Source: VRUE01 sp963814915 (GTDB taxonomy: Bacteria > Actinomycetota > Thermoleophilia > Solirubrobacterales > 70-9). Taken from it: a stretch of 64,000 bases of DNA. The translations under genes and the position numbers were made by a program. Positions 9,358-17,643 of the stretch are shown here, piece by piece. The stretch is from assembly GCA_963814915.1 (NCBI GenBank), contig CAWFEI010000010.1, forward strand, positions 121,432-185,431, given 5' to 3'. Below the pieces are notes generated by a model. It was not told where the DNA came from, searched no databases, and was given only the letters and a program-made list of their open reading frames with translations. Each line of letters opens with the position of its first letter. The first letter of the stretch is position 1.

Positions 9358-10620
9358 CTAGGCCCGGTACGGCCCCGGCTTCGGCCGCGCCCTGCCGCCG
9401 GGGAAGGCGAGGCGGAGGATCGTTCGCTGGACCATTCCCAGCTGCTGGGAGAACGGGCCGCTGTTGTAGGGGAGGCCGTAGCGGCTGCAGATGTCCTTGA
9501 CCTGGGGGGCGATCTCCGCGTAGCGGGTGCTCGGCATGTCCGGGAAGAGGTGGTGCTCGACCTGGTAGCCGAGGTTGCCGCTGGCGACGTGGAAGAGCTC
9601 GCTGCCCTCGATGTTGGCGGCGCCGGTCAGCTGGCGGACGTACCAGCCGCCGCGGCTCTCGTCCTCGACTTCCTCGGGGGCGTAGGTGTAGGTCTGGTCG
9701 GGGAAGTGGCCGCAGAAGATGATCGCGTAGGACCAGACGTTGCGGGCCACGTTGGCGCCGGCATTGGCGGCGGCGGTCCGGCGGAAGGCCTGTTTGCCGT
9801 CGGCGAGGGCGCGAGTGGCGGCCCGGCGCAGGCGGTCGCCGCCCGCCGAGCGACGCCGCAGCCCAAAGCGCTTCGGCTCCGGCTTGGAGGCCTCGGCCGC
9901 GGCCCCGACCGCGGCGCTCGCCACGGCGCTGACCAGCGGCCAGGCGATGTAGTCCTTGACGACCTGGTCGCGGGCCTTGCCCGCGATCCCCTTCAGCTCG
10001 CGCTTGAGCTGGCGCTTTGACTTCCTGCCGGTCCGGATCGCCTCGAAGTCGAGGTCGTGCAGGGCGACGCCCCACTCGAACAGCCCGGCCAGCACCAGGT
10101 TGTAGAGCGGCTGCAGCAGGTAGACCGGGTGCCAGCGCTGCTGCGGGTCGATCCGCATGATCTCGTAGCCGAGGTCCTTGTCCTTGCCGCGGATGTTGGT
10201 GAAGGTGTGGTGGACGTAGTTGTGGGAGTGCTTCCAGGCCTCGGCGGTCGAGGCGGTGTCCCAGTCCCAGGTGGAGGAGTGGATCCGTGGGTCGTTCATC
10301 CAGTCCCACTGGCCGTGCATGACGTTGTGGCCGATCTCCATGTTCTCGAGGATCTTGGCCGCCGCGAGGGCCGTGGCGCCGCCGGCCGCGAGCGGGCGGA
10401 AGCGCGGCAGCAGCAGGCCGGCCCGGCCGATCACGGCGAGGCGGCGCTGCATCTCGATCATGCTTTCGATGTAGCGGCGGTCGCGTTCGCCGAGCTCGCC
10501 CTCGACCCGGTCGCGGATCGCGTCGAACTCGCGGCCGAGCTCGTCGAGCTGGTCGGCGGAGAGGTGGGCGAGCGGGCTCTCCTCGTGGGTGTCGATCGGC
10601 GGGGTGACGGTGGTGGTCAT
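9358..10620 (-). CDS. membrane fatty acid desaturase
   Basis: 420 residues with the three His boxes of the di-iron acyl desaturases: HNVMH (~98-102), HSHNYVHH (~129-136) and VEHHLFPD (~353-360). Hydrophobic stretches lie around 60-85 and 195-215, and a basic linker is visible at about 170-280. AAGGAG lies eight bases before ATG 10620. The next gene upstream on the same strand encodes a ferredoxin-domain reductase, the expected electron donor, as in the mycobacterial DesA3-Rv3230c pair. It probably desaturates fatty acyl chains for membrane fluidity. Confidence 0.92.
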   Translation of the reverse strand: MTTTVTPPIDTHEESPLAHLSADQLDELGREFDAIRDRVEGELGERDRRYIESMIEMQRRLAVIGRAGLLLPRFRPLAAGGATALAAAKILENMEIGHNVMHGQWDWMNDPRIHSSTWDWDTASTAEAWKHSHNYVHHTFTNIRGKDKDLGYEIMRIDPQQRWHPVYLLQPLYNLVLAGLFEWGVALHDLDFEAIRTGRKSKRQLKRELKGIAGKARDQVVKDYIAWPLVSAVASAAVGAAAEASKPEPKRFGLRRRSAGGDRLRRAATRALADGKQAFRRTAAANAGANVARNVWSYAIIFCGHFPDQTYTYAPEEVEDESRGGWYVRQLTGAANIEGSELFHVASGNLGYQVEHHLFPDMPSTRYAEIAPQVKDICSRYGLPYNSGPFSQQLGMVQRTILRLAFPGGRARPKPGPYRA

Positions 10621-10677
10621 CTTCGAAGTCTCCTTATCTGGGGGAAGGGATGCAAGGGCTTGTTGGGTCGTCCGCGG

Positions 10678-11808
10678 TCAGAGGGCGATCTCGACCGCGC
10701 CTTCGGGGGCGTTGACGCAGGTCCGCACCATCTCGCCCTCGACGCCGTAGACATCGCCGGTGCGCAGGTCGCGGACCTCGCCGGAGCAGAGCCGGCCGAT
10801 GCAGGTGTGGCAGATGCCCATCCGGCAGCCATAGGGAAGCTCGGCGCCGGCCTGCTCGCCGGCAAGGAGGATCGGCGTGGCGCCGTCGCACTCGGCCTCG
10901 ATCCCGGATTTGGCAAAGCTGATCCGGCCGCCCTCGCCGGCCGCGACGGCGCCGCCGATGACAGGCTGGAAGCGCTCGATGGCCAGCAGGCCGGGATCAC
11001 CCTCGGCGTCCCAGTGGTCGACGAGAGCGTCGAGCAGCTCGCGCGGGCCGGAGGCGAAGGCCCGGCGCTCGCGCCAGTCGGGACAGAGGCGATCGAGGTC
11101 GGCCGGGACGATGCGCCCCGACTCGCCGGTCAGTTGCAGGTGCAGGCCGTAGCCGGGGCGGCGGGCGTCGAGCTCGGCGAGCCGATCGCCGAAGATGACG
11201 CCCTCGGCCGAGCGGGCGGAGTGGATGTGGACGGAATCGCCGAGCGCGTCGGAGCTGTCGAGCGAGCGCAGCATCGACATGATCGGCGTGATCCCCGAGC
11301 CGGCGCTGATGAAGAGCAGCCGTCGCGGCGACGGCTCGGGCAGGACGAAGGTGCCTTCGACGCCGCCGAGGCGGACGATGTCGCCGGGCCGCGCATCGCG
11401 AACCAGGTAGGGCGAGACGACGCCGGCGTCGACCAGCTTCGGGGTGATCCCGATGAAGCCGTCGGGGCGGCCGGGGTCGGTGGTCAGCGAGTAGGCGCGC
11501 CAGTGGTGGACGCCGTCGACGACGACCCCGATCCGCAGGTACTGCCCCGGTCGGTGCCCGGGCCACTCGTAGCCGGGGCGGATCAGGACCGTGACCGCGT
11601 CGTCGGTCTCGCGCTCGATCCGCTCGATCCGCCCGCGCAGCTCCTGCGTCGACCAGAGCGGGTTGATCAGCTCGAGGTAGTCGTCGGGCAGCAGCGGCGT
11701 GAAGAGCGAGCGCACGGCGTGCAGGGCGCGCCGCTGCACGCCGGAGACGTTCGGCCTGGCGCCGCGCTCAGCCAAGGCTGTCGATTGCCTGATCCATGGT
11801 TCCCTCAA
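10678..11808 (-). CDS. ferredoxin--NADP reductase with C-terminal [2Fe-2S] domain
   Basis: 376 residues: an FAD-binding barrel (GQYLRIGVV and RAYSLTTDP, ~80-120), an NAD(P)-binding domain (LFISAGSGITPIMSM) and a plant-type ferredoxin domain with CRMGICHTC (~327-335) plus a fourth Cys in VRTCVN (~366). It passes electrons from NAD(P)H to the desaturase encoded downstream. No in-frame ATG exists near the start: TTG 11808 or TTG about 11773 are the options, and neither has a clear ribosome site. It is divergent from a MerR regulator. Confidence 0.9.
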   Translation of the reverse strand: MREPWIRQSTALAERGARPNVSGVQRRALHAVRSLFTPLLPDDYLELINPLWSTQELRGRIERIERETDDAVTVLIRPGYEWPGHRPGQYLRIGVVVDGVHHWRAYSLTTDPGRPDGFIGITPKLVDAGVVSPYLVRDARPGDIVRLGGVEGTFVLPEPSPRRLLFISAGSGITPIMSMLRSLDSSDALGDSVHIHSARSAEGVIFGDRLAELDARRPGYGLHLQLTGESGRIVPADLDRLCPDWRERRAFASGPRELLDALVDHWDAEGDPGLLAIERFQPVIGGAVAAGEGGRISFAKSGIEAECDGATPILLAGEQAGAELPYGCRMGICHTCIGRLCSGEVRDLRTGDVYGVEGEMVRTCVNAPEGAVEIAL

Positions 11809-11840
11809 ATGAGGTTACTTCATCCAGGTAGGATCGTCCT
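11809..11840. promoter_or_regulatory. short divergent promoter region, desaturase operon / MerR gene
   Basis: Only 32 bases separate the reductase start (if TTG 11808) from the GTG of the MerR gene. An imperfect palindrome ATGAGGTTACTTCAT spans about 11809-11823. The small spacing means the regulator must bind over both promoters or inside the reductase 5' end. Confidence 0.4.
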
Positions 11841-12587
11841 GTGAGTGAAGACACGCACACGACCGCCGCGGACATGACCGTCGAGCAGCTTGCCTACGAG
11901 ACAGGGATGTCGGTCCGCAACATCCGCAACCACCAGTCCCGCGGGCTCCTCCCTCCGCCCGAAGTCCGCGCCCGGACCGGCTACTACGGGCCCGACCACG
12001 TCGCCCGGCTGCGCCTGATCCAGGAGATGCAGGCGGAGGGCTTCAAGCTGAGCGCGATATCCCGCCTGATCGGCGAGCACGGCGCCGACGCCGACCGCTT
12101 CGTCGGCCTGCGCCAGGCGGTGACCGCGCCGTTCGACAACGAGGCGCCGGAGGTGATGACGCTCGAGGAGCTCGCCGAGCGCTTCGGCGGCGACGACCCC
12201 AAGTTGCGGGCGAAGGCGCTGAAGCTGGGCCTGCTGGTCGAGCTGAGCGACGAAAGCTACGAAGCGCCCAGCCCGGTCCTGCTGCAGGCCGCCGAGGACG
12301 TCCTCAAGATGGGCATCCCGCTGCCCGCGGCGCTTTCGGCGATCGAGCGGATCAGCCGCAACTCCCACTCGGCCGCCAATACCTTCGTCGACCTCTTCCT
12401 CGAGGAGCTCTGGAAGCCCTTCGACGAGGCCGGCCGCCCGGACGCCGACTGGCCCGAGGTGATCGCCGCGATCGAACGCCTCAGGCCGATCGCCGTCGAG
12501 ACCCTGGTCGCGACCTTCCGCCTGACGCTCACCGACGAAGTCGAAAAGGCCTTCGGCCAGGTGCTCGAACGGGCGAAGAAGAAGTAG
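11841..12587 (+). CDS. MerR family transcriptional regulator
   Basis: 248 residues from GTG 11841. The N-terminal helix-turn-helix TVEQLAYETGMSVRNIRNHQSRGLLPPP is typical MerR, followed by the RTGYYGPDHVARL wing. The ~170-residue C-terminal part lacks a Cys cluster, so it is not a metal sensor of the usual kind. Its divergent position to the reductase-desaturase pair suggests it controls fatty-acid desaturation, perhaps through an acyl ligand; that is inference. Confidence 0.8.
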   Translation: MSEDTHTTAADMTVEQLAYETGMSVRNIRNHQSRGLLPPPEVRARTGYYGPDHVARLRLIQEMQAEGFKLSAISRLIGEHGADADRFVGLRQAVTAPFDNEAPEVMTLEELAERFGGDDPKLRAKALKLGLLVELSDESYEAPSPVLLQAAEDVLKMGIPLPAALSAIERISRNSHSAANTFVDLFLEELWKPFDEAGRPDADWPEVIAAIERLRPIAVETLVATFRLTLTDEVEKAFGQVLERAKKK

Positions 12588-12593
12588 CCGCCC

Positions 12594-14639
12594 TCACGGC
12601 TTTTCCGGCACGCCGATCAGCGGCGTCTTCACCGGCGCGGCGAGGCCCAGGTAGGCGACGATCTGGTAGCCGCCCGGGTTGGTCTGGATCGGCGCGTTCT
12701 TCCAGTTGTTGGCGAGCCAGACGTTGCCCGACGGGTCGACGGCGACGCCGGTGTTGCGGGTCAGTCCGTTGAAGCCGTAGCCGGTTTCAGGTGGCGAGAT
12801 CGCGGCGCCGGTGCGGCGTTTGCCGGCCGGGCAGTTGGCCGGGCTCGTCCCGCACAGCTCGGAGAGCCGGCGGCCGCTGAAGTTGGCGACCCAGACGTTG
12901 TCGTCGCCGTCGACCGCGACCCCCCAGGCGTTTTTCAACCCGCCGCCTTCGAAGGGGCTCTGGCTCGGGATTTCGCCGTTGCTCTTGATCAATGTGACGC
13001 TGCCGCCTTTGCGGGGGCCGTGCTCGGGGTGGAACTGGCCGACGCAGGGGGCGACCACCCAGGTCGAGTTGCCGACCCAGACGTTGCCGCCGCTGTCGGT
13101 GGCGAGGCCCATCGGCCGGTGCAGGCCGCCGCCCTGGAAGCGGTCGAGCACTTCGCCGTGGCGGCCGAGCTTGACCACCGTGGCGCTGCCGTTGCCGCCC
13201 ACGTAGACGTTGCCGTCGGCGTCGGTGGCGGCGCCGAAGGGCCGCCTGAGCTCGAATCCGCCCAGCGAGAAGTGGTCTTCTGGGAAGTTGACCGCCAGTT
13301 CGGGCTTGCCGTCGGGAATCACGGTGACGCTGTTGTTGCCGCAGTTGGCGACCCAGATGTTGTTGTTGACGTCGGCGACGGTCGCCTGCGGCCAGAAGAT
13401 GTCGCCGACTTCCCAGCCGCCCGTGTAGGTCTGGACGAGCTCGTGCCCTTTGCGCGTTTCCTTGCGCCTGACGCCCGCCTTGGCGAGATCGGGGGAGACC
13501 GCTTCGCCGTTGGCCTTGTACTCGGAGACGCTGTTGTGCGGGGCCTCCCTGCGGCAGCCCTTTCCTTCGAAGCCGAAGTTGCCGACCCATAGGTGTTCGC
13601 GCTTGTCGAACGTGATCCCGAAGCCGACGCCGCTGGTGCCGCCGCTTTCGTAGGGCGAGCCCGGGAAGTAGTGGCCGGTCGGCGTGTAGCGGAAGATCTT
13701 GCGGCCGAAGCAGGTGGGCTTCCGCGACTTACGGCTGTAGACGTAGTTGTTGCCGACCCAGATGCCGCCCTTGGAGTCGATCGCGACATTGCCCGGGCCG
13801 TCCAGTCCGCGCGGGCTGCCTTCGAAGCGCAGCGCCAGGGTCCAGGCGTCGGGCCGCTTGCCGGGCGCCAGGGCCGGGGTGAACAGGGCGCGCGCGCGCA
13901 GCGAGAGCTTGAACAGCGCGCCCGAGTTGTGCCACGGGTAGCGGGCGAGGTTGGTCGTCGCGGTCAGCGTGTCGCCGGCCGGGCCGGCGCCGGGCGCGCC
14001 CGCCAGCTTCAGCACGTTCGCGCAGCGCCGGGTCTGGCGGCGGCAGGCGCCGAGCAGGTTGGCGAGCGAGCCGAAGGTGGGCAGGGCCGAGGTCGAGCTG
14101 CCGTTCGGGAAGCGCCTGATGACGGGGCTGAGCCTGCCGCCGCGGACGCCGACCAGGTTGCGCGTCATCGCCGCCGCGTTGCGCAGGCCGGGGTTCTCGC
14201 CGACGACGCGGCCGCCCGCGATGAACTGCGCCATCGCGTAGCCGATCGCCACCGTGCTGCGCTCGTTCACGGTCACCCGCCTCGGCGCGCGGTTGCCGAG
14301 CGCCGCCGCCAGCCGGTAGGAGTTGCCGGGGACCGGGAAGCCCGCTTCGGCGGCGCCGCCGGGCCGGGTCGCGACGACGTACTTGACCGTGCGCGTGCCC
14401 GAGCGCCGGTAGCGCAGGGCGAAGGCGCCACCGCGACGGCTGCGGGTGCTGCCGAGGGCCACCGGCCGCCGCGCGCCCGGCGTCGCCGCCATCAGGACGA
14501 CATTCATGCCGCGCAACGGGACCGTGCCGACGAGCGTGCGCTGCTTGGCTGCCGCGGGAGCCGCCGGCGCGAGCAACGAGACGAGGGCGAGGGATGCCAA
14601 GAGCGTGACTGCGATTCGGGCGGCACGGCGAGCGGGCAA
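12594..14639 (-). CDS. secreted NHL/SMP-30-type beta-propeller protein
   Basis: 681 residues if it starts at TTG 14639, which has GAAGGAG six bases upstream; a further in-frame ATG at 14693 would place residues ahead of the signal peptide. The signal peptide (ARIAVTLLASLALVSLLAPAAPAAA) fits the TTG start. After ~250 residues come repeated blades of the form GxxxxVAVDxxGNVWVANxxxN (about residues 350-660), the NHL/Vgb-like propeller pattern. It is probably exported and binds ligands or cell-wall material. No catalytic residues were recognised. Confidence 0.8.
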   Translation of the reverse strand: MPARRAARIAVTLLASLALVSLLAPAAPAAAKQRTLVGTVPLRGMNVVLMAATPGARRPVALGSTRSRRGGAFALRYRRSGTRTVKYVVATRPGGAAEAGFPVPGNSYRLAAALGNRAPRRVTVNERSTVAIGYAMAQFIAGGRVVGENPGLRNAAAMTRNLVGVRGGRLSPVIRRFPNGSSTSALPTFGSLANLLGACRRQTRRCANVLKLAGAPGAGPAGDTLTATTNLARYPWHNSGALFKLSLRARALFTPALAPGKRPDAWTLALRFEGSPRGLDGPGNVAIDSKGGIWVGNNYVYSRKSRKPTCFGRKIFRYTPTGHYFPGSPYESGGTSGVGFGITFDKREHLWVGNFGFEGKGCRREAPHNSVSEYKANGEAVSPDLAKAGVRRKETRKGHELVQTYTGGWEVGDIFWPQATVADVNNNIWVANCGNNSVTVIPDGKPELAVNFPEDHFSLGGFELRRPFGAATDADGNVYVGGNGSATVVKLGRHGEVLDRFQGGGLHRPMGLATDSGGNVWVGNSTWVVAPCVGQFHPEHGPRKGGSVTLIKSNGEIPSQSPFEGGGLKNAWGVAVDGDDNVWVANFSGRRLSELCGTSPANCPAGKRRTGAAISPPETGYGFNGLTRNTGVAVDPSGNVWLANNWKNAPIQTNPGGYQIVAYLGLAAPVKTPLIGVPEKP

Positions 14640-14752
14640 GGCTTCTCCTTCGATTCGGTCGGGGCTGAGAACCCTATTGGCCTGCGCCGGCATGCCAGCG
14701 CCTGGCTCGACCGCCGCTAAAGCCGCGAGCTCCCGCTGTCGATCAGCGGGGC

Positions 14753-16330
14753 ATGCCGCTACGACAGATGCCTTCGCGCCCGCTGCCCCGACTACTCGCG
14801 CTTGCCGCCGTGCTCGCAGCGTTCGCCTTCCCGGCCGCGGCGCAGGCACTGGAATTCGAAATCGTCAACCAGAACAGCGCCACGGTCAGCGATCACGAAG
14901 TCTGGATCACCATCTACACCGAAAAGGCTCCCGCGGGCTTCGACGTGCCCGGGTTCGAAAACAACAAACCGGTCCGGCTCGACTCGATTCCCAACCACAG
15001 GCTGACGATCGACAAGCTGATCTCCGGCCGGGTGTACGTCGCCTACGGCGGCGAAGGGATCACCGCGCCGCTCGACTTCCATTCGCAGACCCGCTTCGAC
15101 TGGATCGAGCTGACCCTGACGCCGAACCCAGGCGACGTCGCCAACCTGACCGCGGTCGAACAGTTCGGGATCGGGATGCAGCTGAAGACCTTCGAACCCG
15201 GCGGCAACCCGCTGGCGGAACTGGCCTCGACCAACGCCGACACGATCTTCGACGCCCTGCAGGGGGTCCCCGGCGGCCCGGAGTCGACCGTGCGCGACTC
15301 GGCCGGCAACCCCCTCCGCGTCCTCTCGCCGCTGCTGTCCTCCTCCTATCCCGACCTCGGCGAATACGTGCGCTCGATGGCGGGGAAGGAAATAGTGCTG
15401 CACAGCACCCTCTCCGGACCGGTTTCGGGCGATTTCACCACCTCGAAATACTCCGGCACCTTCGAGGCCGACGGCTCGATCACGCTGAACGGCAGCTTCG
15501 AAAGCAACAACGGCGCCTCCGCCCCGGCGGAAATCACGATGCCGGGCAACGAACTGATCAAAGACATCTACACCGGCGCCAACACCAACAACGACCTGGA
15601 AGGGGCGATCCGCCACGACGTCCTCGTCGGCTTCATGGCCGGCTACTGGGACAGCCGCTACGGCAACGACGCGATCAACTTCTGCCTGCCCCAGTACCGG
15701 AAAACCGACGTCCCCCAGCCCTATTGCGAAACGGGCTTCAACCAGCCCGCCTTCGCCGCCGCCCGCGCCGAAACCCCGCCGTTCCCGGCCTTCGAGCAGT
15801 ACGCCGGGGTGATCGACCAGTACGCCGATATGTACGGCAACCCCTACAGCGACGGCGCCTCCGGCAAGGTGACGGTCCCGATCTACAAAAGCGCCGGCAA
15901 GGACATCGGGACCCTGCAGCTGACGATCCTCCCCGACGCCGCCAACACGCAGCCGGCAACTGGGGGCGGCTCCGGAGCGACGCCCAGCGCCCAGTCCAGC
16001 TCCCAGTCCCGAGGCAAGGCGAAGGTTGCCGTCCACACCAAGCTGCTCAAGCGCGCGCGGCTACGGCACGGCAAGTTCCCGGTTGCCCGCGTCGCCTGCT
16101 CGGCCGCCTGCGGCCGCGTCCGCGCCGTCGTCAGGCGCGGCAAGCGGATCGTCGCCCGTGCCTTCTTCAAGCGCACCGGCCCCAAGCGCCTCGTCTTCGT
16201 CCGCCTCACCAAGCCCGGCCGCAAGCTGCTGCGCCACGGCCGCAAGACGAAGCTCAGGCTCGACCTCTGGATCGCCCCCGCCGGCCAGCGCGCGACCCAC
16301 CGCCACCGCAAGCTGCTGCTGCTGCACTAA
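14753..16330 (+). CDS. secreted GH64-like (beta-1,3-glucanase/thaumatin fold) protein
   Basis: 525 residues with a clear signal peptide (LLALAAVLAAFAFPAAAQA). The body has features of glycoside hydrolase family 64: an early ITIYTEKAP strand, a central GDFTTSKYSGTFE, and YWDSRYGNDAINFC followed by NPYSDG near residues 365-370. The last ~90 residues are a Lys/Arg-rich module (KLLKRARLRHGKFPVARVAC) like tails on other exported proteins in this window. Activity on laminarin-like glucans is inferred. Its stop overlaps the convergent SprT gene by four bases. Confidence 0.6.
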   Translation: MPLRQMPSRPLPRLLALAAVLAAFAFPAAAQALEFEIVNQNSATVSDHEVWITIYTEKAPAGFDVPGFENNKPVRLDSIPNHRLTIDKLISGRVYVAYGGEGITAPLDFHSQTRFDWIELTLTPNPGDVANLTAVEQFGIGMQLKTFEPGGNPLAELASTNADTIFDALQGVPGGPESTVRDSAGNPLRVLSPLLSSSYPDLGEYVRSMAGKEIVLHSTLSGPVSGDFTTSKYSGTFEADGSITLNGSFESNNGASAPAEITMPGNELIKDIYTGANTNNDLEGAIRHDVLVGFMAGYWDSRYGNDAINFCLPQYRKTDVPQPYCETGFNQPAFAAARAETPPFPAFEQYAGVIDQYADMYGNPYSDGASGKVTVPIYKSAGKDIGTLQLTILPDAANTQPATGGGSGATPSAQSSSQSRGKAKVAVHTKLLKRARLRHGKFPVARVACSAACGRVRAVVRRGKRIVARAFFKRTGPKRLVFVRLTKPGRKLLRHGRKTKLRLDLWIAPAGQRATHRHRKLLLLH

Positions 16331-16830
16331 CCCACCCGGCGGGGCCCGCGCTCGATCTCCTCGGCGTAGATGCCGTGGCGGGTGTTCGACGGCGGCGGGA
16401 TCGCGATTCCGTAGGCCTGCTGCATCGCCAGCGCGAGGACGTGCTTGAAGGTGCGGCCGTGCCAGCCGTGGGCCTCGGCGGCGCGGCCGACGTGCAGATG
16501 GACCAGCTCGTGCAGGAGGGTCTCGAGGATGTCGCCGGCCCGGGCTCCGGGGTAGGCGGTGACCGAGAGGCGGAACTCGGTCGGCACCGCGAAGCCGAGC
16601 CGCTTGGGCCGCCCGCACGCCCGCCGCACCTTGAGCGCCGGCCGGTGGGTCGCCAGCGGGCCGCCGGCGAAGACCTCCAGCCCCCGCAGCCGGTCGAGCT
16701 CCTGGTCGAGCGCGACTCCGGCGACGCGGTAGTAGGAAGGCGGCCGCGGCGACGGGGTGGGCGGCCGGCGCGGCTCCGCCGGCGGCGCGGGTCGCGGCCT
16801 CGGGGTTCGGCGGAGGAGCTTGGCCAGCAT
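16327..16830 (-). CDS. SprT-like zinc metallopeptidase
   Basis: 167 residues. The zinc-binding motif HELVHLHVG lies near residues 107-115, followed by HGWHGRTFKHV, which supplies the third His as in SprT/Spartan domains. The N-terminus is Arg/Pro-rich and the protein has no membrane segment, so it is cytoplasmic. The family cleaves or handles DNA-bound proteins in eukaryotes; bacterial roles are poorly known. It is convergent with, and overlaps by four bases, the GH64-like gene. Confidence 0.8.
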   Translation of the reverse strand: MLAKLLRRTPRPRPAPPAEPRRPPTPSPRPPSYYRVAGVALDQELDRLRGLEVFAGGPLATHRPALKVRRACGRPKRLGFAVPTEFRLSVTAYPGARAGDILETLLHELVHLHVGRAAEAHGWHGRTFKHVLALAMQQAYGIAIPPPSNTRHGIYAEEIERGPRRVG

Positions 16831-16893
16831 CGAGGCGGGAAGTCTTGCAGCGCGCGACCCTGAGCGGCCGGGGCCCGTTGTTACCCTCGCCCT

Positions 16894-17619
16894 GTGTTCG
16901 GCGCGCTCGGCTGGGGTGCATTGGCGGCCTCCTCGCTCCTGCTGGGGGCGCTGCTCGCCTTCGCCCGCAAGTGGCCCTCGCGGCAGGTCGGTCTCGTCCT
17001 CGCCTTCGGCGCCGGGGCGCTGATCAGCGCCGTCAGCTTCGAGCTGGCGGGCGAGGGGATCAGGGTCGGCAGCCTGAAGGCGACCGCGGTCGGGCTCGGT
17101 CTCGGCGCCCTCACCTACTTCGGCCTCGACGGGCTGATCGCCAGCCGCCTCTCGACCGGCCGCGGCAGATCGGGGCGCAAGAGCGGCTCGAACGCCGGGC
17201 CGGCGCTGGCGCTCGGCGCCTTCCTCGACGGTATCCCCGAGCAGCTCGTGCTCGGCATCGGGCTCGCCGGCGGCGATGGAGTCAGCATCGGGCTCATCGT
17301 CGCGATCTTCGTCTCCAACCTCCCCGAGGCCGTCGGCTCGGCCAGCGAGATGCGCAAGACCTCCAGCCGGCCGCGGGTGCTCCGCCTCTGGGCGGCTGTG
17401 GCGACGATCTGCGCCCTCGCCACCGTCGCCGGCTTCGCTCTCGCCGACGCCGCGTCCGGCGAGCTGCGCGCCGCTATCGACGGCTTCGCGGCGGGCGCCC
17501 TGCTGGTGATGATGATCGACTCGATGATCCCCGAGGCGAGCAAGGAGTCCGGCCGGGTCGCGGGCCTGGTGACGGCGCTCGGCTTCGCGGTGGCGACGGC
17601 ACTCTCCAGCCTCTCTTGA
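16894..17619 (+). CDS. ZIP family divalent metal transporter
   Basis: 241 residues from GTG 16894, with about eight membrane segments. The signature helix IV/V region reads ALGAFLDGIPEQLVLGIGL and IFVSNLPEAVGSASEM, with the usual Pro-Glu pairs that form the metal site (HxxxE of classical ZIPs is replaced by DGIPEQ). It probably takes up zinc or related ions. It stands alone between SprT and SulP. Confidence 0.8.
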   Translation: MFGALGWGALAASSLLLGALLAFARKWPSRQVGLVLAFGAGALISAVSFELAGEGIRVGSLKATAVGLGLGALTYFGLDGLIASRLSTGRGRSGRKSGSNAGPALALGAFLDGIPEQLVLGIGLAGGDGVSIGLIVAIFVSNLPEAVGSASEMRKTSSRPRVLRLWAAVATICALATVAGFALADAASGELRAAIDGFAAGALLVMMIDSMIPEASKESGRVAGLVTALGFAVATALSSLS

Positions 17620-17643
17620 GCCGGGCCGCTCCGCTCTTAGGGC

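Noticed and set aside
10057..11844. 595-codon open frame on the plus strand
   Set aside because: Antisense to the desaturase and reductase genes, whose His and Cys motifs are intact; long antisense frames are expected at this GC content.
14640..14849. longer N-terminus of the NHL protein at 12594-14639
   Set aside because: It would put ~20 to 70 residues before a good signal peptide, while TTG 14639 has a proper ribosome site.
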